From: an uncultured Rhodospirillaceae bacterium
GTDB lineage: Bacteria; Pseudomonadota; Alphaproteobacteria; Rhodospirillales; UBA2165
DNA length: 49,539 nt
Direction of reading: 5' to 3'
Assembly: GCA_913020445.1 (NCBI GenBank)
Contig: CAJWAR010000030.1
Coordinates: 1-49,539 of the forward strand
Under the pieces are notes generated by a model. That model searched no databases and was not told where the DNA came from. It was given only the letters and a program-made list of their open reading frames with translations. Shown here piece after piece: positions 9,127 to 17,730 of this stretch; positions within the stretch are counted from its first letter, which is position 1; every line of letters begins with the position of its first letter. Both the position numbers and the translations under genes were made by a program.

Positions 9127-10563
9127 ATGAAACGTCTGGTTTATTGGCGCCGGAATGCACATATAACTTGTTATATATTAGCCATAGCGACAGGAAAAAA
9201 ATTGAGATTTCTGCCCATATTATTTGTCTTGATGATGTTGATCGTCGTTTTATCGCCATTGCCATTTGGCTCAAATCGGCCCTGGGCGTGGAGCGCCACG
9301 GCGCTGGCGACGGGCACAATGTTGTTTTATTGGGGCATGGGCACGACGCTAAAGAATTATGGTTTGGCACTTTCATCCCAGCGAATTTTATTGGTAGCGG
9401 TACCGTTTTCGCTGGTTTTAATTTGGATTGGCATTCAGCTCGTATCTTTTAGCCCCAGTGCATGGCATAACCCGATTTGGCAGCAAGTTAATGGCGTCGG
9501 TGGTTTGGAAGTTTCCGGGCTCATCAGTATCAACGCCTACGAAACAGCGACGGCATTTATGCGTTTACTTACCTATGGCGGCGTCTTCTGGGTCGCGCTG
9601 AATTTGTGCCGGGCACCGCACCGGGCCTATAACGCCTTGTTGATTTTTTCATTAGCAGGATTTTTATATGCCGTATATGGCCTCGTCGTCGAATTCAACG
9701 ACACGAATTCCATACTGTGGTTCAAAAAATGGGCTTATGAAAATGATCTGACCAGTATTTTTGTCAATCGAAACAATTACGCTACCTATGCGGGGTTGGG
9801 CCTTGTCGTTACTCTGGGATTGCTATTTCATGAATTTAGGTTGGTTATGTCGGACCGTTTGGATGCGCGCCGGTCAATATTATTTATTTTTGAATCCCTT
9901 AGCCTGCGTCTCGCCTTCCTAATCATTGCGACACCGACATTTGTCACGGCTCTGCTACTCACTCATTCCCGCGCTGGGCTGGCCAGCACAATTGTCGGCG
10001 TAACCGTGCTTTGTATTGCCAGCGCCTTCACCAAAATAGCCCATCGAACGCGATCACTTGTATTAAGTCTATTGGTTGCCGGCGTTGGCGGGGCATTATT
10101 TACGCTGGGCGGTCAAGCGGTTAGTGACCGCATGTCTCAATTGGACAATTCTATCGGCGATCGAATGGACTACTATCAGCTGGTCGTTGATAAAATTACT
10201 GAATTTCCCTTTACCGGTGTTGGCTATGGTAATTTTTTAGCCGCATCATGGAGCATCCGAGATCAGAATATAGCCGTGTTTTGGGATAAAGCGCACAATA
10301 GCTATTTGGAATCTGCTTTGGAACTGGGTATTCCGGCGGCGCTTATTCTGGTGCTGACGATTGCGATAATCGGAATAGTTTGTATCCGAGGGATTTTTCA
10401 ACGAAATCGAGACGAAATTTACTCGGCTATCGGTATCGCGGCGATCGCTTTAGTGGGCGTTCACTCGCTGGTTGATTTCAGTGTCCAAATACCTGCTGTT
10501 GCGATCGGCTTCTCGCTGATCCTCGGCGTCGCTTACAGTCAGGCCTGGAACTCTAAAACCTAA
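9127..10563 (+). CDS. O-antigen ligase/polymerase family membrane protein
   Basis: A polytopic inner-membrane protein with about ten to twelve helices and a large periplasmic loop, of the Wzy/O-antigen ligase family. It would polymerise repeat units or transfer the polymer. The start of the membrane part (SPLPFGSNRPWAWSATAL) and the segment GVGYGNF followed by KAHNSYLESALELGIPA match the conserved H-N-x-Y-L region of the family. The ATG at 9127 has no ribosome site. A TTG at 9202 preceded by AGGA gives a 453-residue protein whose first helix starts at once and may be the true start. It is transcribed divergently from the priming enzyme and is the only plus-strand gene within the biosynthesis block. 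Confidence 0.8.
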   Translation: MKRLVYWRRNAHITCYILAIATGKKLRFLPILFVLMMLIVVLSPLPFGSNRPWAWSATALATGTMLFYWGMGTTLKNYGLALSSQRILLVAVPFSLVLIWIGIQLVSFSPSAWHNPIWQQVNGVGGLEVSGLISINAYETATAFMRLLTYGGVFWVALNLCRAPHRAYNALLIFSLAGFLYAVYGLVVEFNDTNSILWFKKWAYENDLTSIFVNRNNYATYAGLGLVVTLGLLFHEFRLVMSDRLDARRSILFIFESLSLRLAFLIIATPTFVTALLLTHSRAGLASTIVGVTVLCIASAFTKIAHRTRSLVLSLLVAGVGGALFTLGGQAVSDRMSQLDNSIGDRMDYYQLVVDKITEFPFTGVGYGNFLAASWSIRDQNIAVFWDKAHNSYLESALELGIPAALILVLTIAIIGIVCIRGIFQRNRDEIYSAIGIAAIALVGVHSLVDFSVQIPAVAIGFSLILGVAYSQAWNSKT

Positions 10564-10564
10564 T

Positions 10565-11326
10565 CTATTTTAACTTCAGCACCGGATTTCCATCAGCATC
10601 GGCTAAACTCTGCACCAGTTTGGTTGAGCGGGTGCGGGTTATAATGCGTACCAGTCGGGCACGATCCAGACGTGCGGCGACGTCTATTTGTTGGATAAAC
10701 TTTGCCTTATTTTCCGCTGCTAAGTCATGCCATATTGTTAAGGCGAGACCGAGCCGGGAAAAAACCAGACGCGGTTCGTATTTGCCGTTTTCAAGGGATC
10801 TAATTAGGGCGTATTCGACCGCAGGTGATGATTTTGTTAAAATATTTTCAACAAATGCTAATTGTGCCCAGGTGAAAGGATTGGTAGGCGCCCTAACGGC
10901 GCTTTCCATCAAGACAAATTTTGCTTTGATAATATATTCATGACCTTTGGCGCTTTTGTATCCCTTTAAACGCGCTTGCTGGATGTGCGATAGCCCGATA
11001 TCCCGCCAAATACGGCCATCATCAATCCACTGCAGAGCAGAATCGCGGTAGCTAATATCAGTATCAAGATTTGCCCGTGATTTAGCGTTAAGAGAAATGT
11101 TGCTGGCGACCGGCTTTTCAAGCGGCAGCAGTATTATCGCCCCCATTAAGCGTGGTAGGGCCAGGATCATTAAAATTAGCCCGATACCAAATGACACTAT
11201 TGAGGCGACGCGCAGCAATCCCCTTCCTCCATCGATAAACTTTAGTCCATAACCAAATTGAGCGTTAAACCACCTAGGAACTCTGCTGATAACTGCCATA
11301 ATAATAGCCGCCGCTTGAATATCCAT
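10565..11326 (-). CDS. Unknown protein of the exopolysaccharide locus with one membrane region
   Basis: A 253-residue protein with no family recognised. A hydrophobic stretch at about residues 40-65 (VASIVSFGIGLILMILALPR and the following AIILL) would anchor it in the inner membrane. The rest is helical and soluble, and probably periplasmic. Segments such as ALQWIDDGRIWRDIGLSHIQ and NPFTWAQLAFVENIL resemble TPR-like helical pairs. The start at 11326 overlaps the end of the wzc-like gene by 53 bases. The ATG at 11299 would cut this to 26. The overlap indicates translational coupling to the kinase. Its stop is one base away from that of the convergent plus-strand gene. Confidence 0.6.
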   Translation of the reverse strand: MDIQAAAIIMAVISRVPRWFNAQFGYGLKFIDGGRGLLRVASIVSFGIGLILMILALPRLMGAIILLPLEKPVASNISLNAKSRANLDTDISYRDSALQWIDDGRIWRDIGLSHIQQARLKGYKSAKGHEYIIKAKFVLMESAVRAPTNPFTWAQLAFVENILTKSSPAVEYALIRSLENGKYEPRLVFSRLGLALTIWHDLAAENKAKFIQQIDVAARLDRARLVRIITRTRSTKLVQSLADADGNPVLKLK

Positions 11327-13907
11327 ATTTTTGATGTTTGCGAAGATCTACCTGAGTCATGGTCACGCCGACAAAATTCGTGCCGAGGTCGACGAGGCTC
11401 TTAATGCCGGACAAAACCGCATCCTTCGGTACGCCATCCCATTTAACCAGATAAAGCGTTTGGGTCGCCAGCCGGCTTAGAACCTTTGGATCAGATACCG
11501 CCAATATCGACGGCGTATCAAGCAGGATAAAGTCATAATGCAGTTTTAATGCCGCAACGAGATTTTCCATGCCTTGTGAGCGCAACAAATCTAACGGATT
11601 ACCGCGGTAGACTTTTGATGGAATTAAATGAGCGCCGGAATGTTTATCAACGGTGACGACATCCTCTAAGTTAGCCTCGTTATTAAGTAAATCTACGATA
11701 TTTTTATCGTTTCTTACTTTGGCGGCACGATGAATGCTGGGACGGCGCAAATCACAATCAACAATCACAACCTTTTGTCCTGACATCGCGGCAACGCGGG
11801 CCAATGACAAGGTAGTAATCGTTTTACCTTCCGACGGCAGCGAAGACGTCACGCAAAGCACTTTGCTTTCTTCCGTTCGATCATTGACAAAAATCCAGGT
11901 GTGGAGGCTGCGAATGGCTTCGGTAAATAGTGATTTATCAAAAATATTTACTTCGGCATAAGATTCTTTCCGGGCGACGAATTTATCAAATGGTATCATG
12001 CCAAGCGCCGGCACACCGCTTGCCTGCTCAATTTCGTCTGGCGTTTTAAAGCGATTGTCCAACCGGCTCCGGATAAACACCAACATCAAACCAAGGAAAA
12101 GGGATGCGCCTCCGCCAAGACCATAGAAAATATTTTTACGCGGATAGGACGGTGAGGTCGGCACCGTCGCGGCTGATATTATCCTGGCATCCGCTTCTTG
12201 TATTTCATCACGATTACTAACTTCTTTGAAACGGCCCAAAAAGGCCTCGTAAATTTGCCGGTTGGCTTTGGCTTCTCTTTGCAGTTCACGCAACTTGACG
12301 TCTGACTGGTTCTGACGCGACACCTGACGTTGGAGATCTTTCAAACTGCTCCTGAGGCTTGTTTCCCGTGCTTTCGCCACCTCAACTTCACTTTTAAGGC
12401 CTTCAACAATCTTTCGAATCTCAGAATTTATACGTTTTTGAATCGACGAGACTTCGGCCATAATTTTGATCATTTTCGGATGTACATTTTCATAACGTGC
12501 CGAAAGTTCAGATGCCCGACCGAGCAGTTTGGTTTCCTCTTTGCGCAAATTTACAATGGCACGTGATTCAAAAACTTCCGCCGCCGAACCAGTTTTATCT
12601 CCTTGCGCCATCAAATTTCGCGCCACTCGATAACGTGCTACGGCTTCGGAACGCTTTGTTTGAGCGATAATCACTTGCGAATTTATTTCCGCAAGCTGCT
12701 GGGTGCTGACGGTGCTGGAGTTTCCTTGAGCGGCGGATGATTTAGCGCGATATAGTTCAACCGATTTTTCTGCTGCCAAAACCCGTGCGCGTAAATCAAT
12801 AATTCGAGAATTCAGCCATTTATTGGCGCGCTGAGAGGCATCTGTTTTCGCATCCAACTGGCTTTCTAAATATTGCTCACTCAGGCTATTGGCTACGTCC
12901 GCGGCGAGTTTAGGGTTTTCTGAAGTAAAGGCGATGTCGATAACCAGGGATCGTCCAACGGTGTTTACTTGAAGACGGCCTAACACAATGTCAATCGCTT
13001 GCTCTTTCAATGCGCTGTTACTTAAACTGCGAGATGGACCATCTATTGCTTTAGCCGCCACTACAGGTTTTGCAATCCGATTTGGGTTTTTGAAGCTATC
13101 TGGAATTTTGTTCAATTGCGGCATTAATCGTTTGCTGCCGGTGGCGCCGGTGGCAACGTCATTTTTCTCTAATACATAAGTCCACAAAGATTCTGCTAGG
13201 CTTGAATCGCCAAAATTGAAAGTGTCGAGGATAGCGATGCCTTTTCGCGCCATCTGCACCGATAAATCTTCTGGGGCAGGATTTGGTGGAATGTTTGAAA
13301 TTGCAGATTCAGATTTTGCTTTGTCGCGATCTGACGTAAATCGTTCCGCCAGCGCCGAATAAGCACTTACAAGTTGGGAAAGGATACTATTGTCGTCACC
13401 GGCGGGCAGGTTACTTTTCACTTGAGAAAAGGCGCCGGGCCGATCGAGATGAAGTTTTTCGACGACGCGTTTAACCAGTTTGCGGGAACGAATAACTTCA
13501 ACTTCGGTTTGCACAATCGCCGCATCAAGGTTCATGTTTGACAAAACATCGTCGACGTCAACAACTTGAAGTTTACGGCTGTTTATCATCACTGAGGCGG
13601 ACGCGGTATATCTTGGAATAAGCTGTTGTACGATCAATACAGTCAGCGACATCACGATGATAAAGCTGAAAAGTATCAATAACTTGCCGCGCCAAAGAGT
13701 ACTGAAGAGAGCCCTGATGGATATCTCTTCGGGGCGCTGGCGTGTCCGTTCATTCTCGGCAAATAAAATTCGCCGGTCTGAGGAGGATTCACGGCGCTGG
13801 CCTTCGCGGCGCTCTAAACCTTCAAATTTACCCGTATAGATTCGCCGATCACCGTCAGCGCGGCGATAGTCCTTTCGTCTATCTAGGTTAAATTGAGTAA
13901 CAGCCAT
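11274..13907 (-). CDS. wzc: Wzc/ExoP-like polysaccharide co-polymerase and tyrosine autokinase
   Basis: An 877-residue inner-membrane protein that controls polymer length and export. It has a Wzz-type domain after a first helix (about 75-95), a long periplasmic coiled coil (roughly 390-590), a second helix near 600 and a cytoplasmic BY-kinase domain. Walker A is SSLPSEGKT ending at residue 696, Walker A' is VVIVDCDLRRPS near 713-724, and Walker B is FILLDTP near 793-799. The C-terminus carries six tyrosines in its last 17 residues (861, 863, 868-870, 873), the usual autophosphorylation cluster. The N-terminal 50 residues are unusual, with six Arg-Arg pairs, most of them after D, E or Q. It is immediately downstream of the wza-like gene. 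Confidence 0.92.
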   Translation of the reverse strand: MAVTQFNLDRRKDYRRADGDRRIYTGKFEGLERREGQRRESSSDRRILFAENERTRQRPEEISIRALFSTLWRGKLLILFSFIIVMSLTVLIVQQLIPRYTASASVMINSRKLQVVDVDDVLSNMNLDAAIVQTEVEVIRSRKLVKRVVEKLHLDRPGAFSQVKSNLPAGDDNSILSQLVSAYSALAERFTSDRDKAKSESAISNIPPNPAPEDLSVQMARKGIAILDTFNFGDSSLAESLWTYVLEKNDVATGATGSKRLMPQLNKIPDSFKNPNRIAKPVVAAKAIDGPSRSLSNSALKEQAIDIVLGRLQVNTVGRSLVIDIAFTSENPKLAADVANSLSEQYLESQLDAKTDASQRANKWLNSRIIDLRARVLAAEKSVELYRAKSSAAQGNSSTVSTQQLAEINSQVIIAQTKRSEAVARYRVARNLMAQGDKTGSAAEVFESRAIVNLRKEETKLLGRASELSARYENVHPKMIKIMAEVSSIQKRINSEIRKIVEGLKSEVEVAKARETSLRSSLKDLQRQVSRQNQSDVKLRELQREAKANRQIYEAFLGRFKEVSNRDEIQEADARIISAATVPTSPSYPRKNIFYGLGGGASLFLGLMLVFIRSRLDNRFKTPDEIEQASGVPALGMIPFDKFVARKESYAEVNIFDKSLFTEAIRSLHTWIFVNDRTEESKVLCVTSSLPSEGKTITTLSLARVAAMSGQKVVIVDCDLRRPSIHRAAKVRNDKNIVDLLNNEANLEDVVTVDKHSGAHLIPSKVYRGNPLDLLRSQGMENLVAALKLHYDFILLDTPSILAVSDPKVLSRLATQTLYLVKWDGVPKDAVLSGIKSLVDLGTNFVGVTMTQVDLRKHQKYGYSSGGYYYGSYQQSS

Positions 13908-13962
13908 GGTTGGTTTTTGGGTCCATTAAAGTGAAAATAGAGCTATAAGCGACTGGTTAGAG

Positions 13963-14511
13963 CTAAAAAAAGCGCTCCTTGATGGTGATGATATCGCCCG
14001 GGAGAATGGTTGTTTCCGCCGTAACTTTTTGTTCGCGGCCAGAAGAATCGCTTGCCCGTTTGATAAAGATGTCGTCCTTGTCTGCACGATACGTATAGCC
14101 ACCTGCCATCGCGACCGCATTCAAAACAGAAATACCTGAAACGTAAGGGTAATTTCCGGGTTTTTTGATTTCTCCCAAAATGTAAAATGGCCGGTAATTA
14201 AGGACTTCGACTGTGACTTGGGGAGCTTTCAAATATTTTCGCAGTTTCTGGCCAATTCTTGCTTCCAGGACCGGTACAGTCGCATTTCGGGCGCCGACTT
14301 TGCCAATGAGCGGAATTGAGACATTGCCTGAACCATCCAACTCAAAATTGCCCGAAAGCTCTTTTTCGCCAAAAACCGTAATTTTCAACTTGTCACCCGA
14401 ACCAAGTTTATATTCGGCCGGTTCGCTTTGCGCCACGGCAATAGCCGGCCGGTTCAGCGCGATCACGACCGTAAATACAAACAAAATTCCTAAAACTAGC
14501 TTTGGCATCAT
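13963..14511 (-). CDS. wza: Polysaccharide export protein, Wza family (short form)
   Basis: A 182-residue periplasmic or outer-membrane protein. Its signal peptide (about residues 1-28) ends near AIAVAQS. A Poly_export domain follows (YKLGSGDKLKITVFGE at about 34-49, to about 105), then one SLBB-like domain (FYILGEIKKPGNYPYV, about 109-124 onward). There is no cysteine at the signal cleavage site, so it is not a lipoprotein. It also lacks the C-terminal helix that forms the outer-membrane pore in E. coli Wza. In short forms like this, a separate outer-membrane barrel often provides the channel, and the gene just upstream encodes one. It precedes the wzc-like gene by 55 bases. Confidence 0.88.
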   Translation of the reverse strand: MMPKLVLGILFVFTVVIALNRPAIAVAQSEPAEYKLGSGDKLKITVFGEKELSGNFELDGSGNVSIPLIGKVGARNATVPVLEARIGQKLRKYLKAPQVTVEVLNYRPFYILGEIKKPGNYPYVSGISVLNAVAMAGGYTYRADKDDIFIKRASDSSGREQKVTAETTILPGDIITIKERFF

Positions 14512-14651
14512 TTCACATGGTTACATATTGATATTCGGCAGAAACAAATTTTCCACTCGGGTTAACTTTCTAGATAATCACAAACCCCATATTTTCAACA
14601 GTTTTGTCGGTTTTTGGGCCAAATAGGAGTTTGCCTAACTTACCGGTAAAA

Positions 14652-15974
14652 TCAAAATTGAAGGCCCAATGTAAACATCATTTTTAATTCCGTATATTCG
14701 CCGACATCCTGACTGGAATCTTTGCGCAAAAAGTCAAGCTGAAAGCCAGCGTAATAATTACGATTTAACAGGTATTTCGTTTCGAATTTCGCAGATTTGG
14801 TTTTATCTTCTTTAGTACCGCCATTCGATTTATCAAACGAATAGGAACCTGATAGCGAAACAATAAAATTTCTCAATAATTCGTGATCGACACCGGCGCT
14901 GAACTTTGTATTCGTTGTGCTGGCAACATCGCGCGTGGTCGTTTCTTTGATGCCACGCGTTATGCCAGCGGTGATCGTTGTCAGTGGCGTTGTATTCCAG
15001 GTGATATCTGCGCCTAAGGATGCTTCATTGACATCATTGAAGGCAGGATTGTCGTAAAATTGCCAGATATAACCGGCTGATACTTCGCCTTTAATCAACG
15101 AGGTAATATCGATTTCTGAGCCAACGGAAAGGTCGTATCCGGTGGCATCTCGATTGATACCATCATCGTCAAACGCGTCGGCGTAGTCGATAATTTTATA
15201 TTTCAATTCCGAGAAGACAGTGTATTCCGGTGACGTTTCCAAGCCGATTCTAATGGATGACAGGTATTCAGTTTGATCCCGGTCGTCGTGATTGATGGTC
15301 GATCCCGTCACTGACGTGACATCACTGAAGTCTGAAATAGTGATACCTGATTTCAAATCCAAATTTATCTTGGCTAATTTGTAGCTCAGTCCGACACCGC
15401 CGGTGGTTTCAAATGTCTCACCGGGTTCTTTACCATCGGCTTCGTCTGGTGCACCGCGCATTTCATGACCAGCGTCAACGGACCCATTTAAATCCAATTT
15501 GAGCGCGCGAAGCACGTCGATTTTAAGGTCGAAATCAGCGCCTACATCTTCATAATTTTCCGTCGAATTAGATAAATATCGGCCAACTTCCGCTTTCGCT
15601 GTGGCCTTAAAAGTGTGGCTGCTGGCATCTGATTTAATATCTAATGAGGGCACAATTACAGTTATAAAATCCGCCTCAACATTACTATCTTTAGAGTAAA
15701 CGTTCGAGTTGTAGGTTTCCTTAAGATCAATTTTGGGGAAGAGTTGAAAGGCTCCTACGCGTCCACCGATGGCATCGAATTCGGGTCTCGGGCGGCCTTT
15801 GACCGGTCCCGTCGGATCGGCAGCTTGAGCGTGCACACTATTATCGATTAATGGAAATAATCCTAAATTACCTATGAAAATCAATACCATAGGGACAGGT
15901 TTCCCGATCAAGGAGAGCCATCGCGGAAGCGATTTTTTAGCCATAAATGACGGATTTTTTTGCTCGTGGTTCAT
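14652..15974 (-). CDS. Outer-membrane beta-barrel protein of the exopolysaccharide locus
   Basis: A 440-residue protein with a long N-region and signal peptide (helix WLSLIGKPVPMVLIFIGNLG, cleavage probably near VHAQA at about residue 50). Alternating beta strands run to the C-terminal GLQF, whose terminal phenylalanine is typical of proteins inserted by the BAM complex. The pattern fits the beta-barrel family found beside Wza and Wzc in proteobacterial EPS loci (BBP2/EpsL-like). It probably forms or supports the export channel. An ATG at codon 11 (MAKKSL) is an alternative start. The region is low in GC and rich in Asp, Thr and Ser, as expected for a barrel. Confidence 0.75.
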   Translation of the reverse strand: MNHEQKNPSFMAKKSLPRWLSLIGKPVPMVLIFIGNLGLFPLIDNSVHAQAADPTGPVKGRPRPEFDAIGGRVGAFQLFPKIDLKETYNSNVYSKDSNVEADFITVIVPSLDIKSDASSHTFKATAKAEVGRYLSNSTENYEDVGADFDLKIDVLRALKLDLNGSVDAGHEMRGAPDEADGKEPGETFETTGGVGLSYKLAKINLDLKSGITISDFSDVTSVTGSTINHDDRDQTEYLSSIRIGLETSPEYTVFSELKYKIIDYADAFDDDGINRDATGYDLSVGSEIDITSLIKGEVSAGYIWQFYDNPAFNDVNEASLGADITWNTTPLTTITAGITRGIKETTTRDVASTTNTKFSAGVDHELLRNFIVSLSGSYSFDKSNGGTKEDKTKSAKFETKYLLNRNYYAGFQLDFLRKDSSQDVGEYTELKMMFTLGLQF

Positions 15975-16202
15975 GTTGATTTTGCTGCCAGCACTTATCT
16001 AATAATTATACTTGAAGTTAATATTGGGAGGCAGGTTCTTAAATCCAAGGTTTTGCTGCCATATTTCGTGTAACGGCAGGTAATGAAATGTGAATAAATT
16101 CAATTATTTATGTTAGCCGCGTTTCAACCGCCAACTGATTTGAGTAATCACAGATAAGTGTAGGCGATTGGAAATCGACGCTGGACAGAATATTAAGGTC
16201 GG

Positions 16203-17372
16203 CTAATTGGGACTAACGGAGCTATCTGATTCCGGCTCTTCAGATTTGGCGATCTCTTCATCAAGTGCTTGTTCAATCATTGTTGTATCGACTACGGCAG
16301 CGAGTTCTGCGTCGACTTCGGTTGAATCTTCCGCCGCGGCTTCAACGATAGCTTCTTCGGCACCTTCGGCAACGATTTCAACAACTGCGGTTTCATCGAT
16401 ATCTGAAGTACTGGCAGCTTCCGTAACGCCAGCCAGCACGCCTTCGGTTGATGCAATGACCAATTCTGCCGCCTCTTCAGAATCACCATCACTGGCGGAG
16501 ATTGCACCACTGACCGCCCCGGAGGTCGTTGCCTGAACCAGCTCGGCGGCTTCGTCAGACCCTTCCGCAACACTTAATACCGCCTCGACCGAGGCGGCGG
16601 CGATTTCTTTGACCAGATTAGCAGAATCGTCGGTCGATTCAGCCGCCACTTCGACCGCCGTTGACACAATATCTTTGACCATGTCCGCCCCGCCACCATC
16701 TCCCGCCGAACTTTCAACGGCGGACTCAACAGCAGAAGAAACAATATCTTTAACTAAATCCCGGGAGTCTCCGGCATCACCGCCCGAACTGGTCGCTACT
16801 TCAATCGCCGCCGAGACGATGTCTGTGACCAAATCAGCTCCGCCACCGCTGTCTGACGGGGCACTTTCAACCGCAGTTTTAACCGCCACGGAAACAATAT
16901 CCTTGACGAGTTCCTGGGCGCCACCACCACCGGAATCAGTCGCCGATTCAACCGCCGCCGCGACGATGTCTTTAACCAGATCACCGCCACCACCACCGCT
17001 ATCACTCGCAATGACCGTTTTAACCGCCGTTGCGACCATAACCTGGACTAAATCTTGTGAACTATTGCCACCCTGCTCAGAGATTTTAGCGACGACTTCA
17101 GATACCAGCGCGCTGGCAATATCCGGATTTTTGGCAATTGCCTCCTCCATCATCAACTGTGCTAATTCAGGGTTGGATTCAGACTGGGTGGCAATCAAAG
17201 CAGCCAGCTCTTCCGGGCTGAGTGCTGACAGATCAATTGGTTTTTTGCCTTTAGATAAAGATTTTGAGCCAACATTTAACGACGGAGTTGAGCTCTGCGC
17301 AAATGAAGCCGAATTGCTGGTTATCAAGCCAACAATCAGCAGTAGTCCGGCAAAAATACTCAAAGGTTTCAT
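16203..17372 (-). CDS. Secreted Ala/Gly/Ser-rich protein with about nine 25-residue repeats
   Basis: A 389-residue protein of no recognised family. A signal peptide (residues 1-26, ending SASFAQ) is followed by a helical segment and then tandem units starting near residues 107, 131, 154, 180, 205, 230, 253, 278 and 303. The core of each unit is D/E-LVKDIVS-x-AVE-x-A, an amphipathic helix, and units are joined by Gly/Ser/Asp-rich linkers. The C-terminus is very acidic (from about 320, rich in E, D and A). The protein has no cysteine or tryptophan. It lies 228 bases from the barrel gene of the exopolysaccharide locus and on the same strand. A structural role at the cell surface or in the matrix is possible, but this is only inferred. 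Confidence 0.65.
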   Translation of the reverse strand: MKPLSIFAGLLLIVGLITSNSASFAQSSTPSLNVGSKSLSKGKKPIDLSALSPEELAALIATQSESNPELAQLMMEEAIAKNPDIASALVSEVVAKISEQGGNSSQDLVQVMVATAVKTVIASDSGGGGGDLVKDIVAAAVESATDSGGGGAQELVKDIVSVAVKTAVESAPSDSGGGADLVTDIVSAAIEVATSSGGDAGDSRDLVKDIVSSAVESAVESSAGDGGGADMVKDIVSTAVEVAAESTDDSANLVKEIAAASVEAVLSVAEGSDEAAELVQATTSGAVSGAISASDGDSEEAAELVIASTEGVLAGVTEAASTSDIDETAVVEIVAEGAEEAIVEAAAEDSTEVDAELAAVVDTTMIEQALDEEIAKSEEPESDSSVSPN

Positions 17373-17730
17373 ATATCACCAAACGGAAACGGCGCCCCGT
17401 TAAACCAATTTCACGATCGTCTATCCTATTACATTTATGCTCTAAAAGTGGTGATTTTTTGCCAAATTTCAATAGATATTAGGTCGCAAAAAATCACTAT
17501 TTTCGGATAATCAGTGTTTAATCAACCGGAGACTGCTTTAACCTGTTGAGTGTGAACGCTGACGTAGAAATTAAAGCTGGAATTTGGCGTAAAATGCACC
17601 ATTTATAGAACACTAGGAGATTCTATCGGTATACCATAATGTATTGCCGGGAAAACTTTGGAGGAAACAGCGTTTAACCACAGGCCAGTCCAAGAATGAG
17701 ATGGCAGGGTAGACGCATATTGGTGTTGAA
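17373..17730. promoter_or_regulatory. Divergent intergenic region with a 12-bp inverted repeat
   Basis: This 358-base gap between two divergent genes holds no convincing coding region. Its main feature is a perfect inverted repeat with arms GTGATTTTTTGC (17451-17462) and GCAAAAAATCAC (17486-17497), separated by 23 bases. The arms are too far apart for a good hairpin terminator and fit a pair of operator half-sites better. No clear -35/-10 pair was found for either gene. Confidence 0.45.

Noticed and set aside
16609..17403. A 264-codon open frame on the plus strand across the repeat-protein gene
   Set aside because: It is the complement of the repetitive Ala/Ser/Gly-rich gene and has low-complexity content. 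The minus-strand frame has a signal peptide and a regular repeat, so that one is taken as real.
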